Shown one piece after another: positions 6,564 through 11,107 of a stretch of 11,107 bases of DNA (position 1 is the first letter of the stretch; each line of letters opens with the position of its first letter). Where the stretch lies: assembly GCA_040756085.1 (NCBI GenBank), contig JBFMAE010000232.1, positions 1-11,107 on the forward strand, given 5' to 3'. The DNA is from JBFMAE01 sp040756085. Lineage in GTDB: Bacteria; Desulfobacterota; BSN033; UBA1163. The notes beneath the pieces were generated by a model. The model was not told where the DNA came from. It saw only the letters and a list, made by a program, of their open reading frames with translations, and did no database searches. A program made the position numbers and the translations under genes.

Positions 6564-7079
6564 TTGGAAAGGAAGAAGGAACAAAAAGCGAAGGCGGGAT
6601 TAAGCAGAAAAGACATTTCTGAGGTCCTAAGAGAGTTTTATAAAGAGAATCTCGAACCAAAGTATCAGCAAATCGATAAACGATTTGAGCAAATCGATGC
6701 AAGGCTGGAAAAACAAGACACTCGTTTTGATCAGATTGACAGGCACCTCATACGAATAGATGCCAGGCTGGAAGAACACGATGCTCGCTCTGAGAGAATT
6801 GAAAAGAAATTGGAGGAACATGACGAGAAGTTTAGGGATATTTTTTCGCATTTTGATGAGATTTACAAAAGATTCGAAAGACTCGAAACAGAGTATTATG
6901 CCATTTCTTCTGCCATTGACAGGATGGAGAAAAACTTAGAGAGAATAGAGAAAAAGTTAGATGTTGAGATCTCAACGAGGGAATTTCTCGAAAAAGAGGT
7001 CTCTGATTTGAAAGGAAGAGTTCAAATTCTTTATAATCGGGTTGAGGAAATTGAAAGTCAGCTTAAAGGGGTCACCTAA
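6564..7079 (+). CDS. Coiled-coil heptad-repeat protein, unknown function
   Basis: A 171-residue, highly charged, Cys- and Trp-free protein made almost entirely of alpha-helical coiled coil. Residues 36-112 form eleven consecutive heptads around (Q/R)IDxRLE: QIDKRFE, QIDARLE, KQDTRFD, QIDRHLI, RIDARLE and so on, with Ile/Leu/Phe in the core positions. The register then relaxes, and a second helical stretch (113-169) ends RVEEIESQLKG. The TTG start at 6564 is supported by AAGGAGG at 6551-6557, 6 nt upstream; no ATG is available nearby. No signal peptide or membrane segment is seen, so probably cytosolic and oligomeric. It sits between two parts of the polysaccharide locus with no evident metabolic role. 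I do not recognise a named family. Confidence 0.75.
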   Translation: MERKKEQKAKAGLSRKDISEVLREFYKENLEPKYQQIDKRFEQIDARLEKQDTRFDQIDRHLIRIDARLEEHDARSERIEKKLEEHDEKFRDIFSHFDEIYKRFERLETEYYAISSAIDRMEKNLERIEKKLDVEISTREFLEKEVSDLKGRVQILYNRVEEIESQLKGVT

Positions 7080-7138
7080 TTTTAAATTATCAGAAAGTTT
7101 CTCTACCCAAGCCATTTTCCTTCACCTCCCTGCATTAT

Positions 7139-7248
7139 GGGTTCCTCTAAAAATGTCATCTCTGCGAAAGCAGGAATCCAGAAAGTTTTGAAATCACTGG
7201 ACTCCCGCCTGCGCGGGAGTGACGAACTGAGGATTATTAGAGGTTCCC
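7139..7248. repeat. MITE/REP-like palindromic repeat
   Basis: A 110-bp imperfect palindrome in a 220-bp gap without genes. The outer arms are GGGTTCCTCTAAAAAT (7139-7154) against the complement of 7233-7248 (13 of 16 pairs). The inner arms are GTCATCTCTGCGAAAGCAGG.. CCAG (from 7155) against CTGG ACTCCCGCCTGCGCGGGAGTGAC (to 7223). Each inner arm also has its own small hairpin, with CTCCCGCCTGCGCGGGAG the clearest. Elements of this 'cctgcgcgggagtgac' type are dispersed in many copies in several environmental bacterial genomes. No terminator T-run follows. Confidence 0.75.
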
Positions 7249-7299
7249 TTATGAATTACAACTTTTACCCGCTCGATAGGGAGAAGATCCATAAATATT

Positions 7300-8016
7300 A
7301 TGAAAAATAAACAAAAAATCTTGGTAATCATTCCGGCCTACAATGAGGAGGAGTCTGTAGGAAAAGTGGTAGAGGATGTTAAACGCCATCTTTTCCAGGC
7401 CGATATCCTGGTGGTGAATGATGGGTCTACGGATTTCACTTCAGAAAGAGCAAAGGCCTGCGGGGCTATCGTTCTGGATCTTCCTTTTAATTTGGGAATC
7501 GGAGGAGCCATGCAGGCAGGTTACCAATATGCCTATGAGAAAGGCTACGATATTGCGATACAAGTGGATGGCGATGGTCAACATGATCCGAAAGAGATTG
7601 GGAAAATTCTGAAGGCATTGGAAGAAAAGCAGATCGATATGGCCATTGGTTCGCGGTTTATTGGAGATTCGGGATATAAAGCTTCGACGATGAGAAGGGT
7701 AGGGATTTCAATCCTCTCTCGAGTGATTTCAATGATTGTGAGACAGAAAATCACAGACCCCACCTCTGGATTTAGGGCAGCGAATCGAAAGGCGATTCAA
7801 TTATTTGTATTGGATTACCCACAGGATTATCCGGAGCCAGAGGCATTGGTCTTACTCCATCGATGTGGTTTAAAGATGGGAGAAGTTTCGGTCGGGATGA
7901 GTGGGAGATATTCTGGGGAGTCTTCGATTACGAAGATCAGATCTATCTATTATATGGTAAAGGTCTTAGTGGCAATTTTTGTAGATTGTTTTAAAAAGAA
8001 ACCCTTCTTGAGATAG
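7300..8016 (+). CDS. Glycosyltransferase family 2 (polyprenyl-phosphate sugar transferase type)
   Basis: A 238-residue GT-A fold glycosyltransferase. The N-terminal VIIPAYNEEESV (9-20), VVNDGSTD (38-45), and VDGDGQHDP (89-97, the DxD metal site) are textbook GT2 features. ITDPTSGFRA (151-160) and the PEPEAL loop (178-183) resemble dolichyl/undecaprenyl-phosphate mannosyl- and glucosyltransferases such as DPM1 homologues. It would move a sugar from a nucleotide donor onto a polyprenyl phosphate or a growing glycan at the inner face of the membrane. There are no long C-terminal membrane helices, only a mildly hydrophobic stretch at 217-230. The DUF2304-type membrane protein that follows 11 nt later probably supplies the anchor. 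Donor and acceptor are unknown. The RBS is unclear: AGGGAGAAG is rather far upstream. Confidence 0.85.
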   Translation: MKNKQKILVIIPAYNEEESVGKVVEDVKRHLFQADILVVNDGSTDFTSERAKACGAIVLDLPFNLGIGGAMQAGYQYAYEKGYDIAIQVDGDGQHDPKEIGKILKALEEKQIDMAIGSRFIGDSGYKASTMRRVGISILSRVISMIVRQKITDPTSGFRAANRKAIQLFVLDYPQDYPEPEALVLLHRCGLKMGEVSVGMSGRYSGESSITKIRSIYYMVKVLVAIFVDCFKKKPFLR

Positions 8017-8027
8017 GAGGATGAAAG

Positions 8028-8408
8028 ATGCTAATAAAGATACAAATAATTATTGGAATGCTCAGTATCATTCTTCTTTTTCTCACCTTTGAACTGATCA
8101 GGAAGAAGAGGCTTCGGGAAGAATATGCCATCCTCTGGCTTTTTACTGGAGTAGCGGTCTTGGTGTTTAGTCTATGGCCTGAGTTTTTCCTCTCCCAGTT
8201 TTTTGTTAAAATGACTGGTATATTCTATTTGTCCGCAGTGGTTTTAATCGCCTTTTTCTTTCTGCTCCTCATCGTCCTCCATTTCTCAGTTGTGATTTCC
8301 AAGTTAACAGGTCAAAATAAAGACCTCGCCCAACGGTATGCCCTATTGGAGTTAGAGTTTAATAAATTTAGAAGGGATTACCTTTCTCGTGATATGAGTG
8401 CCTCGTAA
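8028..8408 (+). CDS. DUF2304-type small membrane protein
   Basis: A 126-residue protein with three predicted membrane helices at about 3-24, 34-51 and 62-90, followed by a cytosolic helical tail (QNKDLAQRYALLELEFNKF). The loop after helix 1 (RKKRLREEYAILWL) and the helix arrangement match the DUF2304 family, commonly encoded next to GT2 glycosyltransferases. That family is thought to act as a membrane partner of the transferase; no enzymatic residues are evident. AGGAGG at 8015-8020 is 7 nt before the ATG, a strong RBS that overlaps the stop of the GT2 gene, so the two are translationally coupled. Family call is good, mechanism is inferred from association. Confidence 0.78.
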   Translation: MLIKIQIIIGMLSIILLFLTFELIRKKRLREEYAILWLFTGVAVLVFSLWPEFFLSQFFVKMTGIFYLSAVVLIAFFFLLLIVLHFSVVISKLTGQNKDLAQRYALLELEFNKFRRDYLSRDMSAS

Positions 8409-8429
8409 AAAGACGGATTGCCTACGAGG
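8401..8429. other. Small inverted repeat at the end of the DUF2304 gene
   Basis: CCTCGT (8401-8406) pairs with ACGAGG (8424-8429) across a 17-nt loop. It overlaps the stop codon of the membrane protein gene. There is no T-run behind it, so it is not a convincing terminator. Confidence 0.3.
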
Positions 8430-8453
8430 ACGCCCAAGGAAAATAGTTTTCTA

Positions 8454-8493
8454 AAATCTCCCCTCCCCTTTCTAAAGGAGGAAGGGGGGATTT
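8454..8493. repeat. GC-rich palindromic repeat between DUF2304 gene and epimerase gene
   Basis: AAATCTCCCCTCCCCTTT (8454-8471) is the imperfect inverse of AAAGGAGGAAGGGGGGATTT (8474-8493), with almost no loop. This 'aaatcccccc..ctttctaaagg..ggggggattt' form looks like a dispersed intergenic repeat known from many environmental genomes. It may also act as a transcript-end hairpin, but there is no T-run. Confidence 0.55.
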
Positions 8494-8553
8494 GAGGAGG
8501 GATGGTGGTGTTAAAAAGAAGACAATTTAAAGAAAGGATTGGAACTGGAGGAG

Positions 8554-9522
8554 ATGGCAAGTGTTTTAGTGACAGGCGGGGCTGGGTTCATCGGGTCGAA
8601 CCTGACGGAGGCTCTGCTCAAGAAGGGTCATTCGGTTCGGGTTCTCGATAATTTCTTAACAGGGAAGAGAGAGAACCTGGTATTTGATCAAGCATTTCCT
8701 TCACTCGAGGTGATCGATGGAGATATCCGTGACCTGAGCACCTGTCAAAAGGCGATGAAGGACATCGAATATGTGTTTCACCAGGCAGCCCTTCCATCTG
8801 TGCAACGGTCCGTAGAAGATCCCCTTACCTCCAATTCAGTGAATGTGGAGGGGACTTTAAATATTCTTCTTGCAGCGAGGGAGGAAGGGGTAAAAAGGGT
8901 CATCTATGCCTCCTCCTCCTCGGTCTATGGTGACACCCCCACCTTACCGAAGAGGGAGGAGATGCCCCCCCATCCCCTCTCCCCCTATGCCCTGCAGAAA
9001 TATATTGGAGAGCAATACAGCCAGCTCTTTTTTCAACTCTACGGCCTTGAAACAGTCTCACTCAGATATTTCAATATTTTTGGTCCCAAACAGGATCCAG
9101 CCTCTATCTACTCTGCAGTCATCCCGAGGTTTATCGATGCACTCCTCGATGGTCGTTCTCCGATCGTTTTTGGCGATGGGGAACAGTCCCGGGATTTCAC
9201 CTATATTGATAATGTGGTGGAGGCCAATCTGCTGGCCATGTCGGCAGAACACCTCCATGGAGAATGGATTAATATCGCATCTGGGAAAAGGATCTCATTG
9301 AACCAGTTACTGGATATCCTCAAAGATATTCTCAGGTCAAAGGTATCCCCCGTCTATGGAGAAGCCCGGAAAGGAGATGTCCGGCATTCTCTGGCAGATA
9401 TCCACAAGGGAAAAGAAATTTTAAATTACGAGCCAACAGTTGGAGTTGAGGTGGGGCTGGAAAAGACCGTTGAATTTTTTAAGAGGAAGTTGCGTGAAAG
9501 CGAAAGAAAGGGGAGGAATTGA
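8554..9522 (+). CDS. NAD-dependent sugar epimerase (WbpP/GalE-like extended SDR)
   Basis: A 322-residue extended SDR. TGGAGFIGSN (7-16) is the NAD-binding loop, SSSSVYGD (120-127) and PYALQKYIGE (144-153) give the catalytic Ser-Tyr145-Lys149 set, and RYFNIFGPKQDP (171-182) followed by VFGDGEQSRDFTYIDN (205-220) is close to WbpP-type UDP-N-acetylglucosamine 4-epimerases and UDP-glucose 4-epimerases. It probably interconverts a UDP-hexose at C4 to supply a polysaccharide building block; ADP-heptose 6-epimerase (HldD) is less likely because the signature segments are WbpP-like. I chose the ATG at 8554, behind GGAGG, over a TTG at 8539 because MASVLVTGG is the usual N-terminus, although the SD spacing is short. 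The next gene starts 5 nt after its stop. Confidence 0.82.
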   Translation: MASVLVTGGAGFIGSNLTEALLKKGHSVRVLDNFLTGKRENLVFDQAFPSLEVIDGDIRDLSTCQKAMKDIEYVFHQAALPSVQRSVEDPLTSNSVNVEGTLNILLAAREEGVKRVIYASSSSVYGDTPTLPKREEMPPHPLSPYALQKYIGEQYSQLFFQLYGLETVSLRYFNIFGPKQDPASIYSAVIPRFIDALLDGRSPIVFGDGEQSRDFTYIDNVVEANLLAMSAEHLHGEWINIASGKRISLNQLLDILKDILRSKVSPVYGEARKGDVRHSLADIHKGKEILNYEPTVGVEVGLEKTVEFFKRKLRESERKGRN

Positions 9523-9527
9523 ATTAG

Positions 9528-10529
9528 ATGAAGGGACAGCCGACACTTAAAAAAATAGTGGATAAGTTTCCGAGGGTAAAGATTTTAGTCATCGGTGATG
9601 TCATGATGGATCGATTCATTTGGGGGAAGGTTTCCCGAATATCGCCAGAAGCTCCTGTCCCTGTGGTGTTGGTGGATAATGATGATAGATCTGAAACTTT
9701 TCGCCTTGGAGGGGCTGCCAATGTAGCGAACAATATTCATTCGCTGGGAGGAAAGGTTTTGCTTTGTAGTATCGTGGGCAATGATGAGATGGGTAAGAAA
9801 ATCAGAGGACAACTAACTGAGAAAGGAATTGAATATAAGATATTCACTGAAGAAGGGAGGCAAACCTCCGTAAAGACCCGGATTTTTGCCAACCGGCAGC
9901 AAGTGGTCCGAATCGACCGTGAAACGATTGACCATCCAAAGATCTCCATTCTGCATGATCTTTCAAACTTTATAATGGAGAAAATAGAAGATTTCGACGG
10001 AATCGTTATTTCCGATTATGGAAAAGGTCTTTTGACCGGGACATTGATTCGGGCAATCATTCTAAAAGCGAGGAGGTCGAGAAAGCTTATTATGGTTGAC
10101 CCGAAGCTAAGAAATTTTAAATTTTACAAGGGAGCGACAGTGGTGACTCCCAATACTAAGGAGGCGAGTGAGGCATCGAGAGTTCCTATTGTAGATGGAT
10201 CATCAATAGAGAAGATAGGAGATAAGTTATTAAAAGAACTGAAATGCAAAGCTTTAGTCATCACTCGGGGTGAAGAGGGAATGGCCATCTTTGAACCCCG
10301 TCGGAAGTCTATCTTTGTCCGTACTGAAGTGAGGGAGGTTTACGACGTGACTGGCGCAGGAGATACAGTGATTGGGACGTTGGCCCTTGCTTTGGGAACA
10401 GGGACCCATGTTAGTGTGAAGGAGGCTGCAAAGTTAGCAAACTATGCAGCAGGGATTGTGGTTGGAAAGATGGGGACAGCAACCGCCACCCGAGAAGACC
10501 TAATTGAAGCAATAAAGAAAGAAACTTAA
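9528..10529 (+). CDS. hldA: D-glycero-beta-D-manno-heptose 7-phosphate 1-kinase (HldA / RfaE domain I, PfkB family)
   Basis: A 333-residue PfkB/ribokinase-family kinase matching the kinase half of HldE. It would phosphorylate D-glycero-beta-D-manno-heptose 7-phosphate to the 1,7-bisphosphate in ADP-heptose synthesis for LPS inner core. Evidence: VIGDVMMDRFIWGKVSRISP (21-40), typical of RfaE1; GGAANVANNI (61-70); SDYGKGLL (162-169); TPNTKEA (207-213); and the PfkB signature DVTGAGDTVIG (273-283) with the catalytic base D279. The protein ends after the kinase domain, so the adenylyltransferase half (HldC) must be encoded elsewhere, as in organisms with split HldA/HldC. GGAGG 11 nt before the ATG is a workable RBS. 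It lies 5 nt after the epimerase stop, so they form an operon. Note that the window also contains an alpha-anomer kinase (HddA type). Confidence 0.88.
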   Translation: MKGQPTLKKIVDKFPRVKILVIGDVMMDRFIWGKVSRISPEAPVPVVLVDNDDRSETFRLGGAANVANNIHSLGGKVLLCSIVGNDEMGKKIRGQLTEKGIEYKIFTEEGRQTSVKTRIFANRQQVVRIDRETIDHPKISILHDLSNFIMEKIEDFDGIVISDYGKGLLTGTLIRAIILKARRSRKLIMVDPKLRNFKFYKGATVVTPNTKEASEASRVPIVDGSSIEKIGDKLLKELKCKALVITRGEEGMAIFEPRRKSIFVRTEVREVYDVTGAGDTVIGTLALALGTGTHVSVKEAAKLANYAAGIVVGKMGTATATREDLIEAIKKET

Positions 10530-10567
10530 TACAAACGCACAAATATTTTTTACATTCTGATCTATTT

Positions 10568-10609
10568 CTCCTCCCCAGTACCTGCCTGCCAGTAGGCAGG
10601 GGGAGAGGG
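10568..10609. repeat. GC-rich hairpin repeat downstream of hldA
   Basis: CCTGCC (10585-10590) and GGCAGG (10595-10600) form a perfect stem around AGTA. Flanking CTCCTCCCC (10568-10576) can pair with the GGGGGAGAG that follows (10599-10607), extending it if the inner stem shifts. It resembles a dispersed intergenic palindrome and has no T-run. Confidence 0.45.
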
Positions 10610-10625
10610 AGAGGGTTAGGAACAG

Positions 10626-10665
10626 AAAGGCCCTACCTCAGAATTTAGGATAGGGCCTTTTATTT
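10626..10665 (+). terminator. Rho-independent terminator, probably bidirectional
   Basis: AAAGGCCCTA (10626-10635) and TAGGGCCTTT (10651-10660) are exact inverse repeats with a 15-nt loop, followed on the plus strand by TTTTATTT. On the minus strand the stem is followed by TTTCTGTT, a weaker tract. It sits between the convergent hldA (ends 10529) and dodecin (ends 10672) genes and can serve both. Confidence 0.85.
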
Positions 10666-10671
10666 AAACGA

Positions 10672-10884
10672 CTATGTTTCGAGAACGAAAATAACCTCCA
10701 TTCTCACCCGGTATTCAATAACCTTTGAGTTTTCCACTGCCACCCTCATTTCAACAACACGCAATCCGGTGATGCCCCTCAAGGTTTTGGTTGCCCTTGC
10801 AAAGCCAATCTTCACGGCATCTTCGAAACCCTTAGGAGAACCTGCAATAATTTCTGTTACTCTTGCTACTCTAGGCTCTGTCAT
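10672..10884 (-). CDS. Dodecin-family protein
   Basis: A 70-residue protein with the dodecin pattern: VARVTEIIAGSPKGFEDAVK (6-25), the helix ARATKTLRGITG (29-40), and strands with ENSKVIEYRVRMEVIFVLE (51-69). Dodecins form dodecameric hollow spheres that bind flavin or, in some members, other ligands, acting as cytosolic storage or buffer. The Trp that stacks on flavin in several characterised dodecins (in 'LRxxxW') is not visible; Gly is at the aligned place (around G40), so flavin binding is uncertain. The ATG at 10884 was chosen over a TTG 18 nt upstream because AAGGAGGTGAT, a near-perfect Shine-Dalgarno, ends 5 nt before it. It has its own promoter and is transcribed towards hldA, unrelated to the polysaccharide genes. 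Confidence 0.88.
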   Translation of the reverse strand: MTEPRVARVTEIIAGSPKGFEDAVKIGFARATKTLRGITGLRVVEMRVAVENSKVIEYRVRMEVIFVLET

Positions 10885-10897
10885 GCTTATCACCTCC

Positions 10898-10912
10898 TTC
10901 AATTAAATTGAA
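10898..10912. promoter_or_regulatory. Palindrome in the 5' leader of the dodecin gene
   Basis: TTCAATT-A-AATTGAA is a perfect 7-bp inverted repeat around A10905. It lies between the promoter -10 box and the Shine-Dalgarno and touches the edge of the latter. It could be an operator or a small RNA hairpin; AT-rich chance symmetry is also possible. Confidence 0.35.
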
Positions 10913-10927
10913 TTTTAGTTTTAGTAG

Positions 10928-10955
10928 TTTATACGAAGATCATAAGAAATGTCAA
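10928..10955 (-). promoter_or_regulatory. Sigma70-type promoter of the dodecin gene
   Basis: Read on the minus strand, TTGACA (10955-10950, all six consensus bases) is followed after 16 nt by TATAAA (10933-10928, five of six consensus bases). Transcription would start near 10921, giving a leader of about 37 nt before the ATG at 10884. Confidence 0.7.
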
Positions 10956-11069
10956 TCAGAAAAATAGGCACGAGAAAAATCATTGCTGTCCAAATTAACT
11001 CGGATTCGTGTGGAGCTGATTTGATTTCATTGAATTTCTGGATTGATATCTGCGAATTTCAAAACCAGG

Positions 11070-11100
11070 TTCACCACGGAGACACTGAGGGCACAGAGGC
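11070..11100. repeat. Possible dispersed repeat at the window edge
   Basis: TTCACCACGGAGACACTGAG followed by GGCACAGAGG resembles the 'accac(a/g)gagacac(t/a)gagg(g)cacagag' sequence scattered through intergenic regions of many environmental bacterial genomes. Only one copy is in view, and the element may continue past the edge. The rest of 10956-11107 shows no gene. Confidence 0.4.
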
Positions 11101-11107
11101 GAGTTGC

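Noticed and set aside
8906..9301. 131-aa plus-strand frame inside the epimerase gene
   Set aside because: Pro/Ser-rich product in another frame of a gene with clear SDR motifs; coding chance overlap.
8554..9522. ADP-L-glycero-D-manno-heptose 6-epimerase (HldD)
   Set aside because: Tempting beside hldA, but the RYFNIFGPKQDP and GDGEQSRDFTYI segments are of the WbpP/GalE type.

Overview
The window looks like part of a bacterial cell-surface polysaccharide (LPS or capsule) locus on a chromosome of moderate to low GC. Nearly all genes lie on the plus strand and are closely packed; a small minus-strand dodecin gene closes the window. GHMP and PfkB-type heptose kinases, a B12-dependent radical SAM enzyme, stand-alone four-helix-bundle and dodecin genes, and GC-rich palindromes of the 'cctgcgcgggagtgac' kind suggest a Gram-negative environmental lineage such as Desulfobacterota or Nitrospirota. 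That placement is a guess from style; no taxonomic marker is present.

Layout. Positions 1-571 hold a four-helix-bundle (23S-IVP/Avd-like) gene enclosed by degenerate 7-nt tandem repeats, purine-rich before and at the end of the gene and pyrimidine-rich (the reverse complement) after it. Positions 595-6193 hold a sugar-nucleotide module: heptose-7-phosphate kinase (HddA-like), a 169-bp long imperfect hairpin, heptose-1-phosphate guanylyltransferase (HddC-like), a B12-binding radical SAM enzyme, a DegT-fold PLP/PMP enzyme with His at the Schiff-base Lys position plus a four-Cys cluster, and a GDP-fucose-synthase-like SDR with Phe at the catalytic Tyr position. Positions 6338-7079 hold two small coiled-coil proteins with related starts. 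Positions 7139-7248 are a MITE-like palindrome. Positions 7300-8408 are a GT2 glycosyltransferase and a DUF2304-type membrane partner. Positions 8554-10529 are a WbpP/GalE-like epimerase and an HldA (RfaE1)-type heptose kinase. A terminator separates these from the convergent dodecin gene, which has its own clear sigma70-type promoter.

How they work together (inference). HddA and HddC would make GDP-D-glycero-alpha-D-manno-heptose. The His-type DegT enzyme followed by the Fcl-like SDR resembles the ColD-ColC pair of GDP-colitose synthesis, so the module may build a deoxygenated GDP-heptose, with the radical SAM enzyme adding a further modification. No GMD-type 4,6-dehydratase, GmhA or GmhB is present here, so the pathway is incomplete in this window. 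The HldA-type kinase would feed the separate ADP-heptose branch for LPS inner core. The GT2/DUF2304 pair probably loads or transfers a sugar at the membrane.

The most unusual points are the inverted heptanucleotide arrays around the four-helix-bundle gene, the paired catalytic substitutions in the DegT and Fcl-like enzymes, and the structured element between hddA and hddC.
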